The position numbers and the translations under genes were made by a program. Positions 34,511-43,068 of a DNA stretch of 64,000 nt are shown piece by piece. This DNA comes from Nematostella vectensis. Its lineage: Eukaryota > Cnidaria > Anthozoa > Actiniaria > Edwardsiidae. Numbering within the stretch: the stretch's first letter is position 1; each line of letters begins with the position of its first letter. A model generated the notes under the pieces. The model ran no database searches, was not told the origin of the DNA, and saw only the letters and a program-made list of their open reading frames with translations. Location: the NCBI RefSeq assembly GCF_932526225.1, contig NC_064035.1, positions 20,573,969-20,637,968 of the forward strand, written 5' to 3'.

Positions 34511-35322
34511 CGGTAGAAATGAATTTGTTGTCATACGCATGTGTCATGGTCAGAATACATATTTATCAGTCGGTATGGGACTTTGTAGTAATATATTTGT
34601 TGGTATACACTTGCATGTTTCCTATAGCATAGCAAGTATGTAAATGACTGAATGATCCCACAAAAATACGAGGCTCGCATGCCACTACTGGAATGTGAAA
34701 TATCATGTGAAATGGATGTGAAGAAAGAAACATGTGAAATAAACATGTGAAATACATTATGTGAAATTATAAGGATGTGAACTGCAAATGAAATATTTTC
34801 AAGGCCTATAAATGAATTTCACATCAATGTGAAATTGATCAGATAATCAAGAACACATAAAAAACATATGTACGTTTATGCCTATCTATAAGAAAAAGTT
34901 TCTCTAGCTTGTCCAAGAGATAAATGATTGGTTTAAAGAAGCTAGCTATCAAAGCGGCTAGGAAGTTGACGGGAACAACCAGAGGCAAAGAGGCAGAGAC
35001 AAGTTGATGTGAAATGAGATCTCTTGGTTTCCAGCATGTGAAATATCCCTACCAAACGTGCATATAAAATAATGTTGGATATATTTTCTGTATATAGCAG
35101 CATGGTACTTATAAATATAGCTCCCTAGTAAAAATAAAAAAATTGTGGTTGATATTGTGGTTGAAATCAATATTAGGATTGAAATCGAGGAAAGTCTGAC
35201 GTTGCGTATGTTATATTGTGGTACATACTGTATGTGTTGTTTCAGGATGGAAGATAAATTGCATAAATGTCAGAAAAAAATATCTGCATGAATTTGGTAA
35301 CTCGATTCATGACATGTGTATT
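34511..35322. other. Host DNA left of element 2
   Basis: AT-rich sequence with several ATGTGAAAT motifs (34690-34790, 35030) and no supported gene. It ends in GTATT (35318-35322), the left target duplication of element 2. Confidence 0.6.
35318..35322. repeat. Target-site duplication, left copy (element 2)
   Basis: GTATT precedes the terminal AGTAGTAGGG. The same GTATT, followed by A, follows the right terminus at 51803-51807. If the first A of the left terminus is counted, the duplication is 6 bp (GTATTA), the Polinton size. Confidence 0.8.
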
Positions 35323-35834
35323 AGTAGTAGGGAAATGGCGCAGCTGGCGCAACTTTTTGATCTCCCCAAATTTCATTCCAAAAGTGGCGCAAAAGTCTCC
35401 GCACACCTCCGCCAAGCCTCGCGACCTGCGCATGCGCGAGTTTGCCAGAGATCTCTCGCACGACCAAGCCCACCTGTCAATCACTTTGTCACGTGATAGC
35501 CAAGCCCACCTGTCAATCACTTTGTCACGTGATAGCCAAGCCCACCTGTCAATCACTTTGTAAAAAACCTGTCAATCACTTTGTCACGTGATAGCCACAC
35601 CCACCTGTCAATCACTTTGTAAAAAACCTGTCAATCACTTTGTCACGTGATAGCCACGCCCACCCGTCAATCACTTTGTCAAAAACCTGTCAATCACTTT
35701 GTCACGAACCTGTCAATCACTTTGTCAAGTGATGGCCAAGCCCACCTGTCAATCATTTTGTCACGTGATAGCCACGCCCACCTGTCGATCACTTTGTCAC
35801 GTGTCGCACCTAGGGGGAGCTCGGGAGGCTATTC
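35323..35834 (+). repeat. Terminal inverted repeat, left (element 2)
   Basis: A unique outer part (35323-35460) with GGCGCAGCTGGCGC and CGCATGCGCGAG palindromes, then an array of about 36 bp units (CCCACCTGTCAATCACTTTG plus TCACGTGATAGC) up to 35805, then CACCTAGGGGGAGCTCGGGA. The right arm is its mirror. A second copy of the innermost part lies at 36122-36245 and runs into the TFIIB-like gene. Confidence 0.93.
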
Positions 35835-35865
35835 TGGTCTAAAGACGTATGGGGTCCTAGATAAA

Positions 35866-36093
35866 ATGACATTGAACATGGATGTGAAGGATAAAAAAGC
35901 TAGCAGCGGTCCGGTGCTGGAGGATAGTTTTACTGGACCGTGCTTTGATGCCGGTGGTTACTATGAAGACTCGGACTACAGAAGCTTCGACCCGCTCGAT
36001 TTTGTGGCCGGAGCAGCGATGATTGTCGTTGGTGTTACATTGATGTTACTCTCCATGCCACGGTACGGTCAAGAAAGATGGGTAAGATACTAG
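35866..36093 (+). CDS. Small single-pass membrane protein, 75 aa (element 2)
   Basis: The start at 35866 is chosen because a TCTAAAGAC motif, resembling the cassette of neighbouring genes, lies at 35838-35846 and the upstream open frame is terminal-repeat sequence. The N-terminus is acidic and polar with GGYYEDSDYRSFDPL. One membrane helix (FVAGAAMIVVGVTLMLLS) is followed by a short basic tail. The gene is inserted between two copies of the inner terminal-repeat sequence, so it seems to be a late addition. No known function; a virion membrane or host-interaction role is possible but unsupported. Confidence 0.6.
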   Translation: MTLNMDVKDKKASSGPVLEDSFTGPCFDAGGYYEDSDYRSFDPLDFVAGAAMIVVGVTLMLLSMPRYGQERWVRY

Positions 36094-36121
36094 TCCACGA
36101 ATGTGGTGCGGAGACTTTAGA

Positions 36122-36201
36122 CCCCACCTAGAGGGAGCTCGGGGAGGCTAGCCTCTCGGCTTCACATCTAAAAAGCCTTTGAAAAGTGGTTTAAAGACAT
36201 G
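36122..36201 (+). promoter_or_regulatory. Promoter cassette of the TFIIB-like gene
   Basis: A copy of the inner terminal repeat: CACCTAGAGGGAGCTCGGGG, then CTTCACATCTAAAAAGCC, then TGAAAAGTGGTTTAAAGACA up to the ATG. TTTAAA lies at 36190-36195, 3 nt before the start codon. It is nearly identical to the sequence in front of the polymerase gene (51254-51300). Confidence 0.75.
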
Positions 36202-37131
36202 ACTGGTTTGATAGAAATGGAGAACCTGAAGGTGAAAGATCAGTCACCACCACCATACAATATCCCCGACGGACCGGTGCCCGAGGTCAACGTCCCCACC
36301 CTCATGCCGGAATTTGCACTGTTTGACCGAGCCCTCGCCAAATACGAGACTAGTAGAGCCTCCTTGGGAGACGGGGATAGTGGTAACACCCTTTGCAATC
36401 ATGACGACCTAGTCACAGAAGACGGGGTCACTAGTTGCTTAGAGTGCGGGGAACAGATGCAGCGCGTGATCGCGCACGAAAGGGAATGGGGTTTTTACGA
36501 GGATTCCGGCGGCAAACGGTCTTCAGATCCAAGTCGGGTCCAGGTACGTAGGTCTGAGGACAGAAATATTGACAAGGATGTGGAGAACATGGGTTTTAGT
36601 GGGGTAATTGTAGCCAAAGCTAACGAGATATACACTCAGGTGACGAAAGGCCAGATTTTTCGCGGCGACCCACGGAAGGCGATCGTCTTTGCGTGTATCT
36701 ACTACGCCTACAAGATGTCCGGCAAGTGTCAGACACCGAAAACCTTGATGGAAACTTTTGGATTGAGCAGGAGGAGTTGCCTTAAGGGTCTAAAAATCTT
36801 TAGTATTAACGCGCCTAAAGATTACTTACTACACGGAACGTCTCCCACCGTTGTGGACCACATTCGCGATGTGATGGATAGATTCTCGGCGTCCCCCACA
36901 CAGAAGGGAGAGGTGGTCCAGCTCTACTACAGATCTAAGAACCGCTCGTCTGAGTTGAATCGCGCTCGCCCACAATCCTTTGCGGTCGCTTTAACCTATT
37001 ACTGGGTACGGCTAAAGGGGGTCGATATTACACTTAAAAAATTCTCCGAAAGAACGGGCGTCTCCGAGTTAACCATCAGTAGGAAAGCGAGAGAAGTGGC
37101 CACAGTCCTGGGTACGCCTGGTGTGGTATGA
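36199..37131 (+). CDS. TFIIB-like transcription initiation factor (element 2)
   Basis: 310 residues. A zinc ribbon with C66, H68, C80, C83 (CNHDD, then CLECG) is followed by two cyclin-like repeats: about 130-205 with RGDPRKAIVFACIYYAYKMS, and about 215-305 with RPQSFAVALTYYWVRL and GVSELTISRKAREV. The last segment closely follows the helix-turn-helix of the second TFIIB repeat. TFIIB recruits RNA polymerase to TATA-bound promoters; giant viruses encode similar factors for viral promoters. Here it plausibly directs a polymerase to the TTTAAA motifs before the element's genes (inference). The first 14 residues and a PEVNVPTL segment are shared with the N-terminus of the DNA polymerase. The open frame is intact. 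Confidence 0.8.
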   Translation: MTGLIEMENLKVKDQSPPPYNIPDGPVPEVNVPTLMPEFALFDRALAKYETSRASLGDGDSGNTLCNHDDLVTEDGVTSCLECGEQMQRVIAHEREWGFYEDSGGKRSSDPSRVQVRRSEDRNIDKDVENMGFSGVIVAKANEIYTQVTKGQIFRGDPRKAIVFACIYYAYKMSGKCQTPKTLMETFGLSRRSCLKGLKIFSINAPKDYLLHGTSPTVVDHIRDVMDRFSASPTQKGEVVQLYYRSKNRSSELNRARPQSFAVALTYYWVRLKGVDITLKKFSERTGVSELTISRKAREVATVLGTPGVV

Positions 37132-37198
37132 TGTTTCCTGATTTCCAGAGAAATCAGGATTTCCAGAAAACTGTCAGTTCGGAGTAGATGTGAATTAA

Positions 37199-37252
37199 CA
37201 CGTCTAAAAAAATTCGAAAAAAGTGGTTTAAAGACGTGGATGTAATAACAAA
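37199..37252 (+). promoter_or_regulatory. Promoter cassette of the ankyrin gene
   Basis: CACGTCTAAAAAAATTCG and AAGTGGTTTAAAGACGTGGA; TTTAAA lies at 37227-37232, 20 nt before the ATG at 37253. It is the same cassette as at 36160-36201 with a longer leader. Confidence 0.7.
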
Positions 37253-38083
37253 ATGGATATGCAAAGTGCTGGAAGTCTTACAAATCTCACCGTGGAGGAT
37301 CAAGCCGCCACCTTAGCGAGGTGGGGAGCCGCAGACTTTGACGCCGTTATGGAGCGCGCGGCGTGGGAGGGGTGCGTCGAGACCGTGAGGTTGTGTAAGA
37401 GTTGGGGAGCGACGGATTTCGAAAAGCCGATGGTCAGGGCCGCAATGAACGGGCACGCCGAGATCGTTAAGATGTGTTGCGAGTCGGGCGCCTGTGACTT
37501 CGTATATCCAGCGTCCATGGCCGCGAAAGGCGGGCACGTAGAGGTTTTGAAGGTGATGGATGAGTATTGTGATGACATGTGCGCCTGGATAGAGGCTATG
37601 GGCGTCGCGGCGGAGAGGGGTCAGGTGGAGGTTGTTAGGCTGCTGATAGATTTAGATCATTTTGGCCTCGACGAGGAGCTTGGTTGGTTCACCGCCGAGG
37701 CGGCGTACAATGGGCACGTTGAGGTTCTAAAGCTGCTGAGAGAAAACTTCAGCGAGTTTGACCCGGACTGTGCTATAACACCAGCCATCGAATCTGGAAA
37801 CCTCGAGATTGTGAGGTTGTGCTTGGAGTGGGGCGCGACCGATCTCATTATACATATGAACTACGCGCGGTTTTTGGGTCTACACGAAATTGTCGCGGTG
37901 CTGCGTGCGGCGTGGAGGTGGGGCCTCGTGCATGAGGAGCTCCCGGAGAAGCTACACAAGGTGAGATTCCGTAGAAAGCTGGAGGACGAACTAATGCCAG
38001 TAGCTTGGCATCCGGACAGGTTTTGGGATTGGTGCATGGATGAGCAAGAGAAGGAAATGTTGGGAGAATGCTTCGCCAGGTAG
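37253..38083 (+). CDS. Ankyrin-repeat protein of giant-virus type (element 2)
   Basis: 276 residues with about six ankyrin-like repeats of 28-35 residues. Signatures are AAMNGHAEIVKMCCESGA, AAKGGHVEVLKVM, AAERGQVEVVRLL, AAYNGHVEVLKLL and AIESGNLEIVRLCLEWGA, preceded by WGAADFDAVM. The short irregular repeats with a W/E-G-A turn look like those of nucleocytoplasmic large DNA viruses rather than of animal cytoskeletal ankyrins. The C-terminus (from about residue 225) is charged and non-repetitive with WHPDRFWDWCMDEQEK. Such proteins bind other proteins; in large viruses many act on host pathways. The target here is unknown. Codon use is GC-richer than the flanks. Confidence 0.8.
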   Translation: MDMQSAGSLTNLTVEDQAATLARWGAADFDAVMERAAWEGCVETVRLCKSWGATDFEKPMVRAAMNGHAEIVKMCCESGACDFVYPASMAAKGGHVEVLKVMDEYCDDMCAWIEAMGVAAERGQVEVVRLLIDLDHFGLDEELGWFTAEAAYNGHVEVLKLLRENFSEFDPDCAITPAIESGNLEIVRLCLEWGATDLIIHMNYARFLGLHEIVAVLRAAWRWGLVHEELPEKLHKVRFRRKLEDELMPVAWHPDRFWDWCMDEQEKEMLGECFAR

Positions 38084-38114
38084 ACGCTGACCGGCTAGAA
38101 GGCGGGTATCGCGT

Positions 38115-38140
38115 GTTGGATTGAAAAGTGATTTAAGGAC
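38115..38140 (+). promoter_or_regulatory. Promoter of the Cys-rich gene
   Basis: GATTGAAAAGTGATTTAAGG then ACATG: the cassette with two changes (TTTAAG at 38132-38137), 3 nt before the start codon, as in the TFIIB-like and polymerase genes. Confidence 0.65.
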
Positions 38141-38488
38141 ATGACCGGTTTGATAGAAATGGAGAACCAAACGGTGAAAGACCCGAAAGTATCCCCCGTA
38201 AAGCGAACAACGGATTATAAGTGTCTTCATGGTAGAGTGAAATATTATTGCAAAGATTGTCACGGATCGCAAATCTGCCCTCACAACCGGAGAAAAACGC
38301 GGTGCAGAGAATGTAACGGCGGTAGCATTTGTGAGCACAGACGAGCAAAATATGTCTGTAAAGACTGCAAGGGGAAAGGGATGTGTGAACACGGCAAACA
38401 GAGACCCTTTTGTAAGTTATGCGGAGGGTCTCAAATATGCGAACACGATAGACAAAAGCATCATTGCAGAACGTGTAACAGAAATTAA
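38141..38488 (+). CDS. Cys/His-rich repeat protein (element 2)
   Basis: 115 residues. After the shared leader (MTGLIEMEN, then TVKD) come about five 18-residue repeats of the form C-x-H-x(5-6)-Y/R/F-C-x2-C-x-G-(S/G)-x-(I/M): CLHGRVKYYCKDC, CPHNRRKTRCREC, CEHRRAKYVCKDC, CEHGKQRPFCKLC and CEHDRQKHHCRTC. Each repeat offers three Cys and one His for zinc and many Lys/Arg. Similar CEHGR...CKECGG repeats are known from large DNA viruses of algae and amoebae. It is probably a nucleic-acid- or protein-binding zinc protein. Leader and promoter are shared with the polymerase and TFIIB-like genes. Confidence 0.75.
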   Translation: MTGLIEMENQTVKDPKVSPVKRTTDYKCLHGRVKYYCKDCHGSQICPHNRRKTRCRECNGGSICEHRRAKYVCKDCKGKGMCEHGKQRPFCKLCGGSQICEHDRQKHHCRTCNRN

Positions 38489-38502
38489 CATTGACCCACT
38501 CA

Positions 38503-38531
38503 GTTTTGTAACGCGTCTCACGTTACAAAAC
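38503..38531. terminator. Perfect 11-bp stem hairpin between convergent genes (element 2)
   Basis: GTTTTGTAACG (38503-38513) and CGTTACAAAAC (38521-38531) pair perfectly around a 7-nt loop. It lies 14 bp after the stop of the plus-strand Cys-rich gene and before the 3' end of the minus-strand row (38688). It is the positional equivalent of the hairpin at 16511-16551 in element 1. Confidence 0.6.
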
Positions 38532-38687
38532 ACATACATTCCTAATCACCCTAACAACTAGCGATTCTGAAAATAGGTTTTGTATTTACATTGAGAGTTC
38601 GCGGTCGCCAGGGTGGTCTGGTATGCACACGTGGACAGGTATTGTCTTCTTGCGGTACGTCACATCCGTCCACATGCACCCCGCATG

Positions 38688-40214
38688 TTATCGGAATAGA
38701 TACCAAGCTAAACCAGCCGTAAAGGCTGTGATCGTGACAAGGTTATTTTCGTGCTGCGTGTTCGTGGGTTTAATCACGTCCGGCTTTGGGTTAGTTTTCG
38801 CCTCCGGTTCCGGTTTGTGAGCCGTGACTGACTCGGTATGAGGTAACACAATCTTTGAATGACCCATATTATGTTTTGGGATCGTTTTTATCTCGTTATT
38901 TATCGGATTCAGCCCCAGTTTCATATCAGTGGTGGCTTTTTGTAACTTGTTATTATAGCCAGCGATCGAAGTGTTGTTATTTATCACAAGATACGATGGA
39001 CTTAACCAACAGCCGAGGGCGAAAGCCAGGTCTAGTTTTTGTCTAGCCTGTTGTAAAGCAAACTGATACCGTTGTATACTTTTCGATATACTGTTTTCCA
39101 CCACCGCGCTTTCAAAGAGTTTCGTGAAGACCTGTTTCGTTTCCTGAGCTGAACCGCTATCACCGACGATTGACGACCGGGTCTGAACTTGCGCGCCTAG
39201 AATACAGTAAACAAAGGCTTCGATGCTCTGGTTTATCCTAGACAACCCAGCTTTGGTTAACCCCATTGATTTTTCCGGAAAGAACCACTCCTACTGAAAC
39301 CCAGTTCTAAGGTCTTTCAGGTACTCGATCTCAAAGTGATTCATGTGTTCGTGGTCGCTTTTGGCAGCGTCCCATTCGTCGTGTAATTGATCAATGGTGC
39401 CATAAGGCTTATACTTGTCGTTAGAAGATGACAAGCCGTGATAATCATAATTATAAACGTTCCCTAACCCATGATTTATCGGTCCGAGGAACCGGAAATC
39501 GTCACCAGTTCGGAATTCTGTTCTTAGTTTTTGGTAAGCCGCTTCGCTGTAAAAGTTTTTATTCCAACTAAAGAGCCTATCTTTTGGAAGAGGGCATTGT
39601 AGCTCGTTTAATATTCGTCTGATAGTGAAAATGATGTGAAATCTGTAGAATGACCCCACTTGAGAGTCGTCAATCATGTCACGCGTCACACCACATCCAG
39701 CAGTCGCGCAAAACATAGCAAAATTTAAGGCTTGACTCCAATAACTGAGGTTCGGGGCGTCGAGCCACCTACTAGCCTCCTTTGCTGTTCTGAATACTAG
39801 CAAGCTGTCGGTGAATATGTCCCTAAAAACAAAGTGTGTCTTCACCTTTGGTGTTATAAAAACATCAAAAGAGACGTAATTATTTCTCGTAGGGTTTTCG
39901 TCCAACGGCAATATCTTGTACTCTGCACGCGCGTCTAGTCTGTATTGTTTTGGGAACCCAAACAGTTGCTGGATCGTTTCCTTGTATGCTTGTGTGTCGT
40001 CGGCGACTAGAAAATCCTGGATATTCTCGGGTTTCCAGCTATTACCAGGGAAGTGATATAACGTTTTGACTAGATTCCCATTCTTGTCGAATGGATCGTA
40101 TTCGTCCCCATTGAAAACGAATTGCGCATTGCCGTGCTCGTCGGCAGAGAACCTGAAGCGTGAGTAGTAGGGGTACCTTTTCACAAATTCTGTAAACTTC
40201 ATCTTATATGACAT
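38688..40214 (-). pseudogene. Conserved Polinton-associated protein, about 507 aa, one TAG (element 2)
   Basis: Frame from the ATG at 40214 (TTTAAA at 40225-40230) to 38688, interrupted once by TAG at 39293-39291. The element 1 relative has a tyrosine codon there, and the frame after it keeps full similarity. Landmarks: FRFSADEHG; CATAGCGV (residues 169-176); FHIIFTIRRILNELQCPLP; INHGLGNVYNYD; after the stop, GLTKAGLSRINQSIEAF, QRYQFALQQARQKLDLAF and GYNNKLQKATTDM; a C-terminal hydrophobic helix ending YLFR. One base change separates this copy from an open frame, so it is either a fresh null mutation or a readthrough site. The function is unknown. It is the largest accessory protein shared by both elements. 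Confidence 0.75.
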
Positions 40215-40292
40215 ATAAGATGTTTTTAAATCAGTCCTTTACGCATCTCAATTCATAGATCCATCCGACGGGAGTTCTCTCGTACAGAAATT

Positions 40293-40898
40293 TCACCGAG
40301 CGGGTCGACTCGCCAGGTCTTTCAAAATCTCTTCTCTTACTGTTTCCCTCAGCTTGGTAATGTTTACGTTTTTTTCGTCCTCTCTTACCGACTTTTGACG
40401 GATCTGGAGCTTTAGAGCCTCAAACTTGTCCAACTCGTTCAAGATTAAAGAGAACTCTTCGTCTGATATTTTGTTGTCTTTTAAAGCTTTAGAGACCAGG
40501 TCGCGTATGCTATTTACTTTTGCCTTTGCCATCGCCGCTGTTTGGTCGTGCTTGGAGACTTTTTGCGACAGCCGTTTAGAAACCGCCGCACAGCCTACAG
40601 AGGTGAGACCGAAAACACCAGCCAAAGCACCCAACGGAACTCCAACGATGATGCCCAAACCTGACAGAGAAGTCCCCAAACCACTAGACCCAAGAATGAC
40701 GGATAAGAGTCCTAAGACCACACTTAACTTTGAAAACACGCTCTGCCCTCGTTTATACTTTTTCCTCACGTTCTCGTAATGTTTAACTTCTTGCTCCAAA
40801 CTTCCCAAAACATCATGGGTCTTTTGGAGTCTGAAGTTATCACCCGAGGGGCTGACCCCTCGGGGTACGTTCGGGTAGATTGAGTTGTACTCTTCCAT
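40293..40898 (-). CDS. Membrane protein with central hydrophobic region, 201 aa (element 2)
   Basis: The N-terminus has YNSIYPNVPRGVSP and FRLQKTHDVLGSLEQEVKHY. There are two to three hydrophobic segments at about residues 55-107 (VVLGLLSVILGSSGLG, then IIVGVPLGALAGVFGL), and a charged helical C-terminus with LVSKALKDNKISDEEFSLIL. CTTAAAG lies at 40924-40930 upstream. Element 1 lacks the hydrophobic centre (8656-9116). An 8-bp-arm palindrome (40844-40863) lies within the coding sequence and encodes the GV-S-P part near residue 15. No function recognised; possibly a virion or membrane-remodelling protein. Confidence 0.7.
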   Translation of the reverse strand: MEEYNSIYPNVPRGVSPSGDNFRLQKTHDVLGSLEQEVKHYENVRKKYKRGQSVFSKLSVVLGLLSVILGSSGLGTSLSGLGIIVGVPLGALAGVFGLTSVGCAAVSKRLSQKVSKHDQTAAMAKAKVNSIRDLVSKALKDNKISDEEFSLILNELDKFEALKLQIRQKSVREDEKNVNITKLRETVREEILKDLASRPAR

Positions 40899-40925
40899 AG
40901 CTTTATTATGGGGAGAGTTTATTCT

Positions 40926-41549
40926 TTAAGTGATTTCTAAAATTAGACGTATCGGGTAGAGACCGCGCTCTATTGTGTTTCCGTCACCACCCTTTATACT
41001 AAGACGGAGACTACTCACGTAACCGACTGATGTGGTACTAATCCGTACCGGATCGCTTGGATTGAGGTATATCTTTCCTTCATCAAGTTCTACACTTGCT
41101 AGGATTTGTGAGGGCGCCCCTTGTTGGAGGGAGTCGGACGCGTTCACAAGATCGCAGTGGATAAAAATAGCCTCGTGACCTATCATCTTTATCTTGTGGC
41201 GAGTGTTTGCTTCCAGCTCCCTGGTCTTGAGTCCTAACAGGCAGGCGAGCGGCTCATTCAACACGACGTTCCGATGAACTTCGAGTGACGAGTCTCTAAT
41301 AGAGACTGACTTTTCACCAAGACGCATACCCCCATCTATTTGACGTTTTAGCGTCTCGATCGTATACTGCCCCGCGGGGATCCTGAGGATAATGTTCTCA
41401 CCGTCGGAGACCGTTCCCTCGCTTGAGAGACTGTTACAACGATTATGAAACGCACATCCTCGCAGCGCGATAAACCGCGGCTTTTCAATAGGGTGTTCTA
41501 AATAGACGGTAAAGTCACCAACGTTCCCTTCAATGTAGAGTAATACCAT
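40926..41549 (-). CDS. Penton-like minor capsid protein (element 2)
   Basis: 207 residues, typical of the single-jelly-roll minor capsid protein of Polintons. Beta-rich N-terminus; the hallmark IPAGQYTIETLKRQID (about residues 78-93), like the I-P-x-G-x-Y-x-I motif of penton proteins; NEPLACLLGL; FIHCDLVNASDSLQQG; and ILASVEL. The closing half is again beta-rich. It would form the pentameric vertices of an icosahedral particle with the major capsid protein at 45117-46355. TTTAAA is at 41571-41576. It starts 3 bp after the stop of the coiled-coil gene, in the same direction. Confidence 0.85.
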   Translation of the reverse strand: MVLLYIEGNVGDFTVYLEHPIEKPRFIALRGCAFHNRCNSLSSEGTVSDGENIILRIPAGQYTIETLKRQIDGGMRLGEKSVSIRDSSLEVHRNVVLNEPLACLLGLKTRELEANTRHKIKMIGHEAIFIHCDLVNASDSLQQGAPSQILASVELDEGKIYLNPSDPVRISTTSVGYVSSLRLSIKGGDGNTIERGLYPIRLILEIT

Positions 41550-41552
41550 TTG

Positions 41553-42575
41553 TTATGATTTCCGTCTCCTTTTAAATCGTTCTACGAAATACAGGACGAC
41601 AGCGACGATGAGAAGCCATGCGTTTTTAGCTAAAAAGCCTACGACTTCACCCGCCGTTCTAAAGATGAAACTGGCTATCGCACCAACCATTCCTGGGAGT
41701 ATTTCTCCTAGTTTCTTGCCTATTGTTTTAAGACCGTCTCCAACGCCTTTTGCAACACTTGCCAAACCCGTCTTCAGGTTAGAGACAATAACACCGATAA
41801 CAACGCCCACAGCGGTAACGACAGCAGCGACTGTAAATCCGTATTTCTTAAAAATCGCTTTGACACGATCTTTCAACGACATTCTCTCTTCAAGATTTTC
41901 TCTCTCCAATTGATTCTCTTCCAAAGTCTCATCTATGACAGAATTTCTTTCGCTGAGCTCTTCATTTTTACGATCTATAGCTCTTAGTCTTTCTTGGTTA
42001 GTTGTTTCACTTCGTTCCTCATTATTTTTTCTCATTTGCTCGGTGTTTCTCTCTTCTTCTTCTCTGAGTGTATTACCTGTAGCGTCTAGTTCATCGAGTT
42101 GAATCTGAATTTGCTTGTACTTTCCGGATCTGATTTTGTCGTCAACACTCTTCCGCACCGTTCTATCCTCATTATACAACCTTTCTGGTCTAGTCCAACC
42201 ACCTTTTCTCGCAGAATAGAAGGAAATGAATTGTTTCCCTCTTTCATCCGTTGAAATCTGAACTAAATTTTCATCAAGATCTGGATATTTCGATAACAAA
42301 AGGTTTACCCTAAGTGTGTCCGTTGAAGAAGAACCTCCAATATTCTGTAATTCCATGTATTCGGGGACAACCCTCCCGGGGTTTCGTGTTTTCCATAAGT
42401 CGGTCAACCTCCTAATCACATAGCTTGCACCTCTACCAAATCTGTTTGAAATCCTTTCATTCCATGATTCTCTTCCCTCACCATCGTTTGGAATAAGAGA
42501 GTCATAATCTTCGTCTACAGTAGTATTCAAATCTTCTCTACCTTCTTCTGTTGTGGGATCAAAATCTATATCCAT
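41553..42575 (-). CDS. Coiled-coil and hydrophobic-tail protein, 340 aa (element 2)
   Basis: Domains: acidic N-terminus (1-40); a conserved block (about 85-150) with KYPDLDENLVQIS and ARKGGWTRPERLYNED; a long Glu/Arg/Asn coiled coil (about 150-245); KAIFKKYGFTVAA; a 70-residue Gly/Ala/Val/Ile tract with KTIGKKLGEILPG; and a final membrane-type helix (NAWLLIVAVVLYFVERF) with a basic end. The pattern is shared with element 1 (10801-11775) and, from general knowledge, with uncharacterised proteins of other animal Polintons. The tract could insert in membranes, as adenovirus protein VI does, but this is analogy only. CTTTAAG (minus-strand CTTAAAG) is at 42603-42609. Confidence 0.75.
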   Translation of the reverse strand: MDIDFDPTTEEGREDLNTTVDEDYDSLIPNDGEGRESWNERISNRFGRGASYVIRRLTDLWKTRNPGRVVPEYMELQNIGGSSSTDTLRVNLLLSKYPDLDENLVQISTDERGKQFISFYSARKGGWTRPERLYNEDRTVRKSVDDKIRSGKYKQIQIQLDELDATGNTLREEEERNTEQMRKNNEERSETTNQERLRAIDRKNEELSERNSVIDETLEENQLERENLEERMSLKDRVKAIFKKYGFTVAAVVTAVGVVIGVIVSNLKTGLASVAKGVGDGLKTIGKKLGEILPGMVGAIASFIFRTAGEVVGFLAKNAWLLIVAVVLYFVERFKRRRKS

Positions 42576-42619
42576 TTCTTATTTTGTTTGAAAATAAGAA
42601 ATCTTTAAGTCGTGCCGGC

Positions 42620-43036
42620 TCATATCCACCTACTCGCTACATAGCCAAGAGCTAACATTCCACCTCCAACATATGCCATCTCTCCCATCTTTTGGTTGCT
42701 ACTTGGTCTGTAGTAATCTGAGAGCTCAGGCTCTTTCAAATCAAAATCTGGATGTGTTTGAGCGTATAGTTTGAAAGCCTGATCGGTCTCCTTATCATTC
42801 TGGTCTGCACGAAGTTTATTATTATATTCTTCCCCCAACCAATCCTGATATTCCTGTCGTTTTTTCTGCCAATCACCCATTGCTTGTTGATACTTTTCAA
42901 GCGCTTTATCGTGTCTTATTTTTTCTTTATCAACATGAGTAGCGTCAGAAGATAAGTATCTCGCTAGGTAACTCCCTCCAACGAATGCCGTCGCATTAAG
43001 AATAGCTCCACCAATCATAAATGCTATACTCGCCAT
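42620..43036 (-). CDS. Two-helix membrane protein with charged loop, 138 aa (element 2)
   Basis: An N-terminal hydrophobic segment (ASIAFMIGGAILNATAF), a charged middle with RHDKALEKYQQAMGDWQKKR predicted as helix, the conserved EPELSDYYRPSSNQK, and a C-terminal hydrophobic segment (YVGGGMLALGYVASRWI). Promoter-like CTTAAAG at 43058-43064. The element 1 copy (15253-15596) keeps everything but the first segment. Conservation of LSDYY suggests a binding surface. Function unknown. Confidence 0.7.
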   Translation of the reverse strand: MASIAFMIGGAILNATAFVGGSYLARYLSSDATHVDKEKIRHDKALEKYQQAMGDWQKKRQEYQDWLGEEYNNKLRADQNDKETDQAFKLYAQTHPDFDLKEPELSDYYRPSSNQKMGEMAYVGGGMLALGYVASRWI

Positions 43037-43068
43037 TTATTAATCAATCTATAAGATCTTTAAGTCGC

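Noticed and set aside
35218-35560. Small genes in the terminal repeats of element 2
   Set aside because: They translate the 36-bp array (SITLSRDSQAHL-type) and appear on both strands and both ends; no independent support.
39291-39293. Selenocysteine or readthrough recoding at the TAG of the 507-residue gene
   Set aside because: No stem-loop or conserved context seen, TAG is not a selenocysteine codon, and element 1 has a sense codon there; kept as a nonsense mutation with readthrough only a remote option.
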